Below are positions 11,405 to 20,451 of a DNA stretch of 64,000 nt, one piece after another. Below the pieces are notes generated by a model. It saw only the letters and a program-made list of their open reading frames with translations. It searched no databases and was not told the origin of the DNA. Location of the stretch: assembly GCF_008000895.1 (NCBI RefSeq), contig NZ_CP042823.1:2235001-2299000 (forward strand), given 5' to 3'. Origin of the DNA: Methylobacterium sp. WL1 (lineage in GTDB: Bacteria > Pseudomonadota > Alphaproteobacteria > Rhizobiales > Beijerinckiaceae). Each line of letters starts with the position of its first letter. Within the stretch, counting starts at the first letter, position 1. Position numbers and translations under genes: made by a program.

Positions 11405-12430
11405 TCAGGCGACCGCTCGCTGGAGCGGTTCGGCGGCGCGGTCGAGGCCGGCCTGCCGGTGACTGGCTTCCTGCGCGAGCCACAGCGTGACGGTCAGCTG
11501 GCCGACCTCCCGGGGCACCAGATCGCGGGTTGCGACCGTGGCGAGCCCGGCCTCGGCCAGCCAGCCGGAGACTTGGTCCGCGGAGAAGCCGAGCCGGCGA
11601 TGGGCCTGGCTCGTCCGCAGGAATTCGAGATCGTGCGGCGCGAAATCCACCACCAGGAGCCGTCCGCCCGGTGCCACGAGACGCACGGCGCCCCGCAGGG
11701 CACGGGCCGGATCGTCGAGATAGTGGAGCACCTGATGCACCACCACCAGATCGAAGCTCGCCCGGGCGAAGGGCGGCGCATGGATATCGCCCTGGCGCAA
11801 GTCCACGCGCGACAAACCCCGCCGCTCCAGGTTGGCCCGGGCGACCGACAGCATGGCGTGGCTCGAATCGAGGCCGGTGGCCCGGGCGGCCCGCGGGGCG
11901 AGCAGGCCGAGCATCTTGCCGGTGCCGGTGCCAAGATCGATCAGGCTGCCGAGGGGGCGCTCGCCCAGCGCATCGAGGACCGCCGCCTCGACCGTCGCCT
12001 CGGGAACGTGCAGGGAGCGCAGCTCATCCCATTTGGGCGCCAGTCGGGCAAAGAAAGTCTGGGCCGTCTCGGCCCTCTGGGTGCGGACCGCGTCGAGCCG
12101 GGCCCGATCCTCCGAGAGCGGTGGCGTATTCCGGTCCAACCCGGACAGGAGGGGGTCGGCCAGGCCGGCACGGGCCTCGGACAGGCGGAAGAAAGCCCAG
12201 GCTCCTTCCCGATGCCGCTCGACGAGACCGGCTTCCACCAAGAGCTTGAGGTGGCGTGAGATGCGCGGCTGCGACTGGCCCAGGATGTCGGTGAGGTCGG
12301 AGACCGACAATTCGCCGTCGGTGAGCAGCGCCAGGATGCGCAGGCGCGTCTCCTCGGCCGCCGCGCGCAGGACGCCCAGGGCTTCTGGAAAAGGGATCGA
12401 TCCCGCCGTTCGACTCTCAGCGCTAGACAT
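11405..12430 (-). CDS. ArsR-family regulator fused to a SAM-methyltransferase-like domain (SahR type)
   Basis: 341 residues in two parts. The first about 95 residues are an ArsR winged helix (LRILALLTDGELSVSDLTDILGQ in two halves, then RISRHLKLLVEAGLV). From about residue 155 there is a class I methyltransferase fold with motif I LIDLGTGTGKML and DLVVVHQVLHYL. This fusion next to metF and metH is the architecture of SahR, a proteobacterial repressor described as sensing S-adenosylhomocysteine and controlling methionine-cycle genes. No ArsR-type metal-binding cysteine pair is evident in the recognition helix. The ATG lies inside a perfect inverted repeat and no Shine-Dalgarno sequence precedes it, so the message may be leaderless or the start may differ slightly. 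The SahR assignment is inference from domains and context. Confidence 0.88.
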   Translation of the reverse strand: MSSAESRTAGSIPFPEALGVLRAAAEETRLRILALLTDGELSVSDLTDILGQSQPRISRHLKLLVEAGLVERHREGAWAFFRLSEARAGLADPLLSGLDRNTPPLSEDRARLDAVRTQRAETAQTFFARLAPKWDELRSLHVPEATVEAAVLDALGERPLGSLIDLGTGTGKMLGLLAPRAARATGLDSSHAMLSVARANLERRGLSRVDLRQGDIHAPPFARASFDLVVVHQVLHYLDDPARALRGAVRLVAPGGRLLVVDFAPHDLEFLRTSQAHRRLGFSADQVSGWLAEAGLATVATRDLVPREVGQLTVTLWLAQEASHRQAGLDRAAEPLQRAVA

Positions 12431-12447
12431 AAAGATATGTTTATGTC
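12426..12447. promoter_or_regulatory. Perfect inverted repeat, probable operator of the ArsR-methyltransferase regulator
   Basis: GACATAAA (12426-12433), a 6-bp spacer GATATG, then TTTATGTC (12440-12447): 8-bp arms with no mismatch in otherwise very GC-rich DNA. The start codon of the regulator (12430-12428, minus strand) is within the left arm. AT-rich dyads of this size are typical of ArsR-family sites. Binding here would block initiation of the regulator-metF-metH transcript. Confidence 0.72.
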
Positions 12448-12553
12448 CGTTTCATCGGAGGCGCAAGGGTGATGTTGCGGTGCCAGCGTATTGCCTGGTT
12501 TTTGGGTGCCGGATGCGTGCAGGTGCGTTGCGTGCAGGCACCCGGAGGCGCGC

Positions 12554-13135
12554 ATGTCCCAGACCAAGCTCCCACAGATCACTCTGGTCCGCCACGGTGA
12601 GACCGCCTGGAGCTTGTCCGGGCAGCATACCGGGCGCAGCGACATCCCGTTGACGCCGGTGGGCGAGGCGGCGGCCCGTACCCTCGCGCCGCGCCTGGCG
12701 GCCGGAGCCTATGCGGCGGTCTGGTCGAGCCCGTCGAGTCGTGCGGCGACCACCTGCGCGCTCGCGGGGTTCGGCGCGGCCCGCACGATCGACCCGGACC
12801 TCGCCGAGTGGGATTATGGCGCCTACGAGGGCCGGACCACGAAGGAGATCCTGGCCGAGCGCCCGGGCTGGCGGCTTTTTCGCGACGGCTGCCCCGGCGG
12901 CGAAACGGCCGCCGATGTCGGCGCCCGGGCCGACCGGGTCATCGCCCGGATCCGCGCCCTGGATGCGGACCTGATCCTCTTTTCCAGTGCCCATTGTCTG
13001 CGCGTGCTCGCCGCCCGCTGGATCGGCCTGCCGCCGGAGGGCGGCGCGCTGCTGGTGCTCGGTACCGCCAGCGTCAGCGTGCTGGGATACGAGCACGACC
13101 GCAGCGAACCGGTCCTGCGTGCCTGGAACGGCTGA
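12554..13135 (+). CDS. Histidine phosphatase (phosphoglycerate-mutase-like) family protein
   Basis: 193 residues. The phosphohistidine motif LVRHGETAW lies at residues 11-19 (catalytic H14). SSPSSRAATT supplies the second arginine, the acid is in LAEWDYGAYEGR, and the second histidine is in SSAHCLRVL. This is the branch-1 histidine phosphatase set. GGAGG five bases before ATG 12554 fixes the start; an upstream in-frame extension lacks a ribosome site. A 7-bp inverted repeat (12504-12510 with 12537-12543) ends next to the ribosome site and might affect translation. The substrate is unknown; relatives act on small phosphorylated metabolites, including alpha-ribazole phosphate and sugar phosphates. 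It is divergent from the ArsR-methyltransferase gene. Confidence 0.88.
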   Translation: MSQTKLPQITLVRHGETAWSLSGQHTGRSDIPLTPVGEAAARTLAPRLAAGAYAAVWSSPSSRAATTCALAGFGAARTIDPDLAEWDYGAYEGRTTKEILAERPGWRLFRDGCPGGETAADVGARADRVIARIRALDADLILFSSAHCLRVLAARWIGLPPEGGALLVLGTASVSVLGYEHDRSEPVLRAWNG

Positions 13136-13143
13136 TCCCGGCG

Positions 13144-14040
13144 CTACCGCAGCCAATACCCGTCCGGTGCGAGCGGCGCCGGCATCGGTTCGCCCAGGGC
13201 GTGGTGGACGATGCGGTCGACGGCCCGGACCATCGCGTCGAGGGGCAGGTCGTTCGGCTCGGTGCCGAACGGCTCCTCCAATTCGTCGCCGAGGGCGTCG
13301 AGGCCGAAGAACGTGTAGCCGACGAGCGCCACCACGACCGGCGTCGCCCAGCCGAGCGAGCCCGCGAGGCCCACCGGCAGCAGCAGGCAGTAGAGCCAGG
13401 CCGTGCGGTAGACGAGCAGCGTGTAGGCGAAGGGCAGCGGCGTGTTGGCGATCCGCTCGCAGGCGGTGTGCACCCCGGACAGGGCCTCGATCCGGGTTTC
13501 CAGGAGGCCGAACTGGATGTCGGTGAGGCGCCCGGCCCGCATCAGCCCGGCGAGGTCGCGGGTCATGGCGGCCAGGACCGAATCGGTCGGGTTCGGGCCG
13601 CAGAGGTCCGAGCCCGGCGCCTTCCCGTCCACCGCGCGGGCCTCGTCGAGGCCGCGCAGGCGGGCGTGCAGGCCGTGCGCGAAGGCCGACAGGCGCCGCA
13701 GCTGGGGCGCCGCCTCGGCGGCCGGCAGCAGGGCCGGCATCAGGCGGGCGAGGTTGCGCACCTCGCCGATCAGGCTGCCCCAGGCCTTCCGAGCCTCCCA
13801 CCAGCGCTCGTAGCAGGCGTTGTTGCGGAAACTCAGGAAGATCGACAGGGCGAGGCCGACCAGCGTGAACGGCGCGACCCCGGCGGTCACCGGGAAGAAA
13901 GCGGGCCAGCGCGCCTCCGCCCAGACCACGAGGCAGGAGACCGCGACGATCCCGACGAGTTTCTGGGCCACCCGCGGCAGGATCGAGCCCTGCATCGTGA
14001 ACAGCAGGGTGAACAGGTTGGGCCGGGTGCGGACGATCAT
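13144..14040 (-). CDS. Bestrophin-family (UPF0187) channel-like membrane protein
   Basis: 298 residues with four predicted membrane segments. The family signature LSIFLSFRNNACYERWWEAR is near residues 60-80, and the C-terminal DALGDELEEPFGTEPNDLPLDAM is the conserved acidic segment of bacterial bestrophins, which form pentameric ion channels. Start at ATG 14040 (MIVRTRPN) because the frame upstream is Gly/Arg-rich and not protein-like. The gene is convergent with the histidine phosphatase, with an 8-bp gap. Ion selectivity cannot be predicted here. Confidence 0.88.
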   Translation of the reverse strand: MIVRTRPNLFTLLFTMQGSILPRVAQKLVGIVAVSCLVVWAEARWPAFFPVTAGVAPFTLVGLALSIFLSFRNNACYERWWEARKAWGSLIGEVRNLARLMPALLPAAEAAPQLRRLSAFAHGLHARLRGLDEARAVDGKAPGSDLCGPNPTDSVLAAMTRDLAGLMRAGRLTDIQFGLLETRIEALSGVHTACERIANTPLPFAYTLLVYRTAWLYCLLLPVGLAGSLGWATPVVVALVGYTFFGLDALGDELEEPFGTEPNDLPLDAMVRAVDRIVHHALGEPMPAPLAPDGYWLR

Positions 14041-14280
14041 CGGGGCTTCGCGGTAGCGGGTGCGGCCCTCCTGCCCTGCCCTCCCGGCATGGGCAAGGGG
14101 CCCGCCGTACACGTCCCTGTGGTCTCCCCCCTGTGGTCTCCCGCCGCCTTGCCCCGGGCTGCGCCGCCCGGCCGGGCCTTGGAGGTAACTTTCAGGTTCG
14201 CCCGACGACCGCGATGTCCAAGGCTCCTCCGGCACCGGCGCATCGGCATCCCGGAGCGGCGGCCAGCTCTCGAGCCGGTG

Positions 14281-15216
14281 TTATCGGTCGGCTTCCCAGA
14301 GCCAGGCCGCCCCGCGCACCCCGGAGGCGTCGCCATGGAGGCTGGCGCGCACGGGGGTGTCGAAGGCGTCGGAGAAGACGTGCGGGGCGATCGCACCGGG
14401 CAGTCCGGCGATCAGCTCGGGGATGCGCGACAGGCCGCCGCCAATCACGATCACGTCCGGATCCAGCAGGTTGACCACCTGGGCCGCGGCGCGCCCGAGC
14501 CGGTCGAGATGCGTCGTCAGGGTTTTGCGCGCGTCCTCGTCGCCGTCGCGGGCGGCGGAGACGACAGCCTCGGCGGTGCGATGGCCGCCGTGCCGACGGG
14601 CATGGTCGGCGGCGAGTCCTGGCCCGGACAGCCAGGTCTCGACGCAGCCCCGGCGACCGCAATAGCAATCCGGTCCTGGCTGCTCGTCGGGGGTGGGCGC
14701 CGGCAGGGGGCCGTGGCCCCACTCGCCCGCGATGCCGTTGCGGCCGGTGAGCACGCGGCCGTCGATGGCGATGCCCGATCCGACCCCGGTGCCCAGGATC
14801 ACCGCCCAGACCACCCGGGCGCCGGCCCCGGCGCCGTCGACCGCCTCAGAGACCGCGAGACAGTTGGCGTCGTTCTCGATCCGGACCGGACGGTCGAGCC
14901 GCTGCGCGAGGTCGATCCCGAACGGATGACCGTTGAGCCAGTGGGAGTTGGCGTTGCGCACGAGGCCCGTCGCCGGCGACAGGCTGCCGGGCATGCCGAT
15001 GCCGACGCTGCAAGGAGCGCCGGACGCGGCGCCGGCTTCGGCTTCCAGTCGCTCCACCAGGGCGGCCAGGGCGTCGAGGGTACCCCGGTAATCGCCGCGC
15101 GGGGCCGGGACCCGGGCCTCGGCCAGGGTCGCGCCGCTGGAATCCAGCACGATTCCGGCGATCTTGGTGCCGCCGAGATCGATGCCGAGGCGAGCCCGCC
15201 CGCTGGGCGCCGGCAT
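14281..15216 (-). CDS. ROK-family sugar kinase (fructokinase/glucokinase-like)
   Basis: 311 residues. The N-terminal phosphate-binding loop LGIDLGGTKIAGI, the catalytic aspartate in IENDANCLAVSEA, ILGTGVGSG, and the ROK zinc site in GPDCYCGRRGCVETWLSG identify a ROK kinase phosphorylating a hexose with ATP. The lack of an N-terminal helix-turn-helix argues against a ROK repressor. Its ATG (15216-15214) overlaps the dctA stop by one base (TGATG), so translation is probably coupled to dctA. Pairing a sugar kinase with a dicarboxylate carrier is unusual. The sugar is uncertain; fructose or glucose are the common substrates. Confidence 0.9.
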   Translation of the reverse strand: MPAPSGRARLGIDLGGTKIAGIVLDSSGATLAEARVPAPRGDYRGTLDALAALVERLEAEAGAASGAPCSVGIGMPGSLSPATGLVRNANSHWLNGHPFGIDLAQRLDRPVRIENDANCLAVSEAVDGAGAGARVVWAVILGTGVGSGIAIDGRVLTGRNGIAGEWGHGPLPAPTPDEQPGPDCYCGRRGCVETWLSGPGLAADHARRHGGHRTAEAVVSAARDGDEDARKTLTTHLDRLGRAAAQVVNLLDPDVIVIGGGLSRIPELIAGLPGAIAPHVFSDAFDTPVRASLHGDASGVRGAAWLWEADR

Positions 15217-16613
15217 CACTCCGCCGCGGCGACCTTGGTGACCTTGGTGTCGGTCCCCATCGGCTGCGGCGCGTGGTCGGAGATGTCGGTGCCGATCGCG
15301 ACCGGATGGGCCATCACCTCGTTGAGCTTGGCCATGTCGAGCTCGCCCTCCCAGCGGCTGACCACCACGCAGGCGACGCCGTTGCCCACGAGGTTGGTGA
15401 GCGCGCGGCACTCGGACATGAACTTGTCGATACCGAGCACCAGGGTCATGGCGGCGACCGGGACCGGGCTGTTCGGGATCGCCGAGAGCGTGGCCGCCAG
15501 GGTGATGAAGCCGGCGCCCGTGACGCCGGAGGCGCCCTTCGAGGTCAGCATCGCCACCAGGATGATCGTCGCGTATTGCGCGAAGGTCAGGTCCGCACCC
15601 ACCGCCTGCGCCAGGAACAGCGTGGCGAGCGTCATGTAGATGTTGGTGCCGTCGAGGTTGAACGAGTAGCCGGTCGGGACCACGAGGCCGACCACCGAAT
15701 CCGAGGCGCCGAGCCGGCGCATCTTGGTCATCAGCTGCGGCAGCACGGTCTCCGACGAGGACGTGCCGACCACGATCAGCAGCTCGTCCTTGATGTAGGC
15801 GAGGAAGCGGAAGATCGAGAAGCCCGCGACCTTGGCGATGCTGCCCAGTACCACGACCACGAACAGGATCGCGGTGACGTAGAAGGTGCCGACCAGCCAG
15901 GCGAGGTCGTAGACCTTCTGGATGCCGTACTCGCCGATGGTGAACGCCATCGCGCCGAAGGCGCCCACGGGGGCGAGCTTCACCACGATGCCGATGATCT
16001 TGAAGAAGATCTGCCCGGCGGTATCGATCGCGCTGTTCACCGCGGCCGCGCGCTCGCCGAGGCTGGTCACGACCACGCCGGTGAGGATCGAGATCAGAAG
16101 CACCTGCAGCAGGTCGCCGGTGGCGAAGGGATCCAGGAAGCTCTTGGGGATGATCGCCAGGATGTGGGCGACGGTGGAATCGGCGGCCGCCTTGTTGGCG
16201 TAGCTCGCGACCTTGCTGGCATCGAGCTTCGTCGGGTCGGCGTTGAAGCCGGCACCCGGCCGGATCACCTCGCCGACCAGCACGCCGATCAGCAGCGCCA
16301 GGGTGGAGACGACCTCGAAATAGACCAGCGCCTTCACGCCGACCCGGCCGACCTTCTTGAGATCGCCGACAGACGCGATGCCGTGTACGATGGTGCAGAA
16401 GATGATCGGCGCGATCATCATCTTGATCAGGCCGATGAAGGCGTCGCCGAGCCACTTCATCGCCTTGCCGGTGGCCGGGTCGTACCAGCCCAGCAGGACG
16501 CCGAGCACGATGGCGATCAGGACCTGGATATAGAGGACCTTGTACCAGGGCTCGCGGGGAGCGCCGGGCGCGGTCGTCGCGTGGGTTGCGTGTGCCATAT
16601 CCATCCCGTGCAC
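15216..16613 (-). CDS. dctA: C4-dicarboxylate:cation symporter
   Basis: 465 residues of the DAACS family, importing succinate, malate and fumarate. Visible signatures are [18 protein letters not shown], the serine-rich re-entrant loop [14 protein letters not shown], and [10 protein letters not shown] with [10 protein letters not shown]. The start is a GTG at 16613 or an ATG at 16604. GGGAGG at 16627-16632 is 13 bases from the GTG with a hairpin between, which favours the GTG. The short His/Met-rich N-terminus ([13 protein letters not shown]) is unlike most DctA proteins. No adjacent dctBD two-component genes are present, and I see no -24/-12 sigma-54 promoter on the correct strand. It is the first gene of a two-gene unit with the ROK kinase. 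Confidence 0.93.
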   Translation of the reverse strand: MHGMDMAHATHATTAPGAPREPWYKVLYIQVLIAIVLGVLLGWYDPATGKAMKWLGDAFIGLIKMMIAPIIFCTIVHGIASVGDLKKVGRVGVKALVYFEVVSTLALLIGVLVGEVIRPGAGFNADPTKLDASKVASYANKAAADSTVAHILAIIPKSFLDPFATGDLLQVLLISILTGVVVTSLGERAAAVNSAIDTAGQIFFKIIGIVVKLAPVGAFGAMAFTIGEYGIQKVYDLAWLVGTFYVTAILFVVVVLGSIAKVAGFSIFRFLAYIKDELLIVVGTSSSETVLPQLMTKMRRLGASDSVVGLVVPTGYSFNLDGTNIYMTLATLFLAQAVGADLTFAQYATIILVAMLTSKGASGVTGAGFITLAATLSAIPNSPVPVAAMTLVLGIDKFMSECRALTNLVGNGVACVVVSRWEGELDMAKLNEVMAHPVAIGTDISDHAPQPMGTDTKVTKVAAAE

Positions 16614-16632
16614 GGTTGCCGTGCATCCTCCC
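16609..16632 (-). promoter_or_regulatory. Hairpin between ribosome-binding site and dctA start codon
   Basis: On the minus strand GGGAGG (16632-16627) is followed by TGCACGG-CAA-CCGTGCA (16625-16609), a perfect 7-bp stem with a 3-base loop whose 3' arm contains the GTG start. Folding would bring the ribosome site nearer the downstream ATG or mask the GTG, so it may tune dctA translation. Confidence 0.5.
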
Positions 16633-17568
16633 GATTTGGCGGCACGCTAGCGATAATCGTTCCCCGCCTCAACGGCGGCTCCGCCTTACTCCTCGAACGA
16701 AGTGTGACAAAAACCTATCGATCCCCGGCCGAAAGATCTCGGCGGCGGATATTCATCAGCCAACCTAGTCGATCCAGACCAGACGGATCGAATCAACGGT
16801 TCGCACGCGACCTCCCGACAGGCTTCATCGTCCCCGCGCGCCTGGTGCGCCGGGGGCATGGCCCAAGAAGTCTCCTCACGCTGGACGCGGGACGCCGCGG
16901 GAACCCAGGTGTCGGCCAAGTTACGCGCGGGATCCGATCCCCGCGGCGACCCGCGGCATCGGCCGGGCATGGTCCCCGGCCGGTGCCGTCTGTCTCGTCG
17001 CGATGTCTGTGCGACGCCCCGATCCCCGCGACTCCGTGTTAGCGGTCACTGCCCATGGCGCCCAAGCCGCAATCGCAGCCGAGACGCCCCCGGAACCCGC
17101 ATCACCGCCGTGGCCTTCCACCCGACATCCGCCTCGTAGTGGGCGGGTCCGCAGGTTTCTGAGGGTCACGCCCAGATCCGGGTCGCCGCGGGGGCATTTC
17201 CGCACCCCGCCGGGCAGACTACCGCCCGATCTTCACGCCCGTATCCGAGACACGCCCGCATCGGCACGCCGCCCGGGGCGATGGCGGCTGAGAGCCACCG
17301 ACGCGGGCATCGCCCCATCCCCGAGCCCGCCGGTCAGCCACCGGACGGACCCCCGAGGAGCGCCGTGGAGTCACCCCCACAGCGCCGAAGGACAGGTGAC
17401 GGCTAATGAGCACAAAATAGGAACATTGTCAAGGGCGGCGTAGGGTGCCGATCGGCCTGCACCCGGTCGCGCGCGGTCCCTCGCCCAAGGATCCGCCGTT
17501 CTCGAGCGCGTGCTCTGCTCGGATGCGTCGCTGCGCCCGCGATGACGGAAAGGGCCGCGGGGCGCTCC
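16633..17568. other. Non-coding stretch upstream of dctA and downstream of rsmB
   Basis: About 935 bp with no frame that looks like protein. The possible frames are Pro/Arg/Ser-rich with no ribosome sites. The part next to dctA (16640-16800) is less GC-rich and should hold the dctA promoter. The rest is C-rich on the plus strand with no hairpin plus T-run. Since rsmB beside it is riddled with single-base losses, a small gene here could also have been obscured by similar errors. Confidence 0.5.
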
Positions 17569-18930
17569 TCACCCCACGCGTTCGAGCCGGCTCGCGAAAA
17601 AGCCGTCCAGGCCGCCGCGGGCGCCCGGGACCTCGGGCAGGTGGCACGGCAGGGTGCGCAGGTCCCCGTTGCCGTCGATCATCTCGGCGGCGCCGCCGAT
17701 CTCCTCCGGCCGCACCGGCACGCGCGCAAAGCGGGTGTCCCGGGCCAGGAAGGCGGCGATCTGCGCTTCGCCCTCCTCGGGCTCCAGCGAACAGGTGCAG
17801 TAGACCAGCCGGCCGCCCGGGCGCACCAACTCGGCCGCGCTCTGGAGGAGCCTGACCTGGAGCAGCGACAGCCGGATGATGTCGGACTTCGACTTGGTCC
17901 AGGCCACGTCGGGGTGGCGCCGGATCGTGCCGGTGGCCGAGCACGGGGCGTCGAGCAGCACCGCGTCGTGGTCCTGGGCCTGGAAGGCCAGGGCGTCGGA
18001 GACCGCGATCTCGACGTCGAGGCCGAGGCGGGCGACGTTCTCGCGGAGGCGCTCCAGCCGCGGCGCCGAGCGGTCGACCGCCGTCACCCGCGCGCCGGTG
18101 GCAGCGAGCTGCATCGTCTTGCCGCCGGGGCGGCGCAGAGATCGACACCCGGCGCCCGCTGCGGGCGAGCAGCCGCGCCGGGATCGCGGCGGCGGCGTCC
18201 TGAACCCACCAGGCGCCCTCCTGAAGCCCGGCAGGTCGGGAATCGCCGGCCCGTTCTCCGGCAGCCGGAGGGAGCCGGTCGGCAGGCGCCGCACCGAAGC
18301 GGCTCGACCACGCGGCGCGTCGCCGCGTGGGTCAGGTCGATCGCCGCCCGGCGAGATGGGCCTGCGCGATGGCGGCCGCCCGCTCCGGTCCGTAGGCCGC
18401 AACCCAGCGGCTCGCCAGCCAGTCCGGCGTGTTGACGGCCAGCGCGTCGGCGGAGGCGGCCAGGATCGCGTCGCGCTCCCGCACGACCCGGCGCAGCACC
18501 GCGTTGACCAGGCCGGCCAGATGCGCGGTGCGGTTGTCCCCCTTGGCGAGTCGCACCGCGCAATCGACCGCGGCGTGGTCGGGGACCGCGAGGTCGAGGA
18601 TCTGGGCCGTCGCGGTGGCGAGCAGCGCGGTGAGCCGCGGCTTGTCGACCGGCAGGCGCGCTCGAGCCGGGCGGCGAGGGCCGCCCGGATCAGGCCGTAG
18701 CGCCGGAAGGTCGCCACCGCGATCGCCCGGGCCAGGCCCGCATCGGCGGGGCTCAGGTTCTCCGTCCGGATCGCCTGAGCCAGGGTCTCCTCGAGGGCCG
18801 GGGGGCGCTCCTGGCCGATGATCTCGGCCACCGCATTCAGGGCGGCCCGCCGGGCGCCGAGCCCCGCGGTGTCGGGCGTACCCGTCGATGTCTCGACCGG
18901 AATGTTGCGGCCTGTGTCCCGCGATGCCAC
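17569..18930 (-). pseudogene. rsmB: 16S rRNA m5C967 methyltransferase gene, interrupted by six frameshifts
   Basis: The protein can be followed only by changing frame six times. The N-terminal NusB-like domain begins RRAALNAVAEIIG and continues after about 18660 as LPVDKPRLTALL. After shifts near 18347, 18290, 18225, 18152 and 18128 come IDLTHAATRR, PTGSLRLPENGP, EGAWWVQDAAAA, VDLCAAP and GGKTMQLAATGARVTAVD. The catalytic part is intact: LLDAPCSATGTIRRHPDVAW and LVYCTCSLEPEEGE hold both cysteines of the m5C methyltransferases. Each shift equals one missing base, so the six together restore the original phase and the total span is divisible by three. GTG 18930 with AGGAG five bases upstream is the start. 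All six losses have one polarity and sit in G/C-rich sequence, pointing to assembly error or, less likely, decay. Confidence 0.85.
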
Positions 18931-18987
18931 TTCTACTCCTGAACCCGATGATCCGCTGACACACGCCCTCACACCCGAGCGACCGCG

Positions 18988-19212
18988 ATGCAAGACCCGA
19001 ACGGACAGGATGCGACCGATGGCGCCGCCGCGGCCCCGCGCAAACTCAGCCCTGCGGCCGAGCGTGCCTCAGCCGAGGCGGCCGAGCGCCGGGCCGCGAT
19101 CGACGCCCGCGCGGCTGCGATCCGCGCCGCGCCGGAGCATCTCGGCCGCGGTGGCCTGGAGCCGGTGCGCTACCAGGATTGGGAGGTGAAGGGTCTCGCG
19201 GTCGATTTCTGA
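18988..19212 (+). CDS. DUF1674 / succinate dehydrogenase assembly factor 4-like small protein
   Basis: 74 residues. The C-terminal signature GRGGLEPVRYQDWEVKGLAVDF (shown in parts: GRGGLEPVRYQDWE, then KGLAVDF) is diagnostic of DUF1674, the bacterial relatives of mitochondrial SDHAF4, which binds flavinylated SdhA during complex II assembly. The N-terminal half is Ala/Arg-rich and low in complexity, as usual for the family. Divergent from rsmB, a pairing common in alphaproteobacteria. A role in succinate dehydrogenase assembly is carried over from eukaryotic relatives. Confidence 0.85.
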   Translation: MQDPNGQDATDGAAAAPRKLSPAAERASAEAAERRAAIDARAAAIRAAPEHLGRGGLEPVRYQDWEVKGLAVDF

Positions 19213-19223
19213 GCCGCCCCCCC

Positions 19224-20232
19224 CTACTCCGGGCACGCCCCTCGAAGGGCGTCGGCGGCGGCTCGGCCCTGGCCTCCGCCGCGCCCGCCCCGAACCGGCG
19301 GTACCAGAGCCCGGTGAGGATCGGCACCAGGATCGACGTGACGATGATGCAGATCGTCACCAGCACCGTGGCGGTCTGCGCCGCCGGGGCGAATTGCGGC
19401 GCCACCGCCGCGATCGCCAGCTGGTTGGCGGCGGCACCCTGGCGGTGGACGAGGCCGCGAGCCCCGCCGTCCCGGTTCCGCCCCCGATGGCCTTGTCGGC
19501 CAGGATCAGCGGTATCCCGGTGAGCACGATGACGGCCAGCGCGAGCACGATCCCGAGTCCGGCGAGGGGCGAGAGCAGGTTGTTGAGATCCACCGTGTTG
19601 CCCAGCGCGAAGGCGAAGAACGGGATCATCAGCTGGCCGCCCGGGGCGAACAGGGCGCGCAGTTTCGGATCGAGGTTGCCGAGCAGGAATCCGACCAGGA
19701 ACGGCAGCACCGCGCCGACGAAGATCTGCGGCTCGAAATGCGCCGCCCCGGAAGCGCCCAGGATGATCATGCTCATCAGCGGGCCGGACTCGATCGAGGT
19801 CAGGATGAACGCGCCCGCCTCCTCCCGGCTGCCGTAGGTCTGCATCAGGGAGGCGTAGAGCCCGCCATTGGTCATATCCATCGCGCAGACGATCGCGAGG
19901 ATCGAGAGGCCCGCGAAGAAGCCGGTCTGGATGCCCTCGGGCGGGATGAACAGCGCAGCCACCAGCACGATCGCCCAGGCCGACAGCAGCTTGGTCAGCA
20001 CGAGGGTGCCGGACTTGCGCAGGACGGTGCCGGTCGCCTTCAGGCTGACCGACGCGCCCATGCAGAAGAACCAGACCGCCAGGATCGGGATCACCCCGGT
20101 CATGATCCCCTGCGTGAAGCCCTTGAAATAGGCCGGCGCTCCCGGCGCGAACGTCTTGCACAGGGCGCCCAGCAGGAGCGGGACCAGCATGAGCCCGCCG
20201 GGAATCCTGTCGATCGCCGCCTTGATCTGCAT
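19224..20232 (-). pseudogene. kdgT: 2-keto-3-deoxygluconate permease (KdgT family), frameshifted near the C-terminus
   Basis: The first 265 or so residues read cleanly from ATG 20232 (GGAGGG eight bases upstream): [34 protein letters not shown], and a ten-helix hydrophobic pattern typical of KdgT proton symporters. Near 19440 the frame shifts by one missing base, and the protein continues as [15 protein letters not shown] with the last helix [22 protein letters not shown]. No stop is met promptly in that frame. A TAG at 19226-19224 would be reached after one more missing base, giving the usual length of about 330 residues, so the right end is approximate. A G8 run on the minus strand is adjacent. 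The gene is divergent from a cupin gene. The substrate follows from the family name. Confidence 0.8.
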
Positions 20233-20451
20233 GGCGCGTCCCTCCGGTCGATTCGGCGACGCGCCGGACCCGAACGGATTCGCGGCGTCGCACCGGCCCA
20301 CGCCTCTGTCGGGCGCCTTGTCGGACCGGTACCGCATCCTGTTGTCGCCCCCGGGAGGCGTCAAGCGGCGACCCAGGCCGAGGCCGCGACACCGGGCGCG
20401 GAACGTCGCGGGCCGGGCGCCGTTGGGCTGGTTCACCGACAGGAGACGATG

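Noticed and set aside
16626..16632. Leader peptide starting at the ATG next to GGGAGG before dctA
   Set aside because: That frame is the long open frame shared with the downstream kinase and has no nearby stop, so it is not a short leader gene.
16614..16800. Sigma-54 promoter for dctA as in rhizobia
   Set aside because: No TGGCAC-N5-TTGC on the minus strand in the right place.
17003..17443. 146-codon plus-strand frame in the gap left of rsmB
   Set aside because: Pro/Arg/Ser-rich composition, no ribosome site and no recognisable motif.
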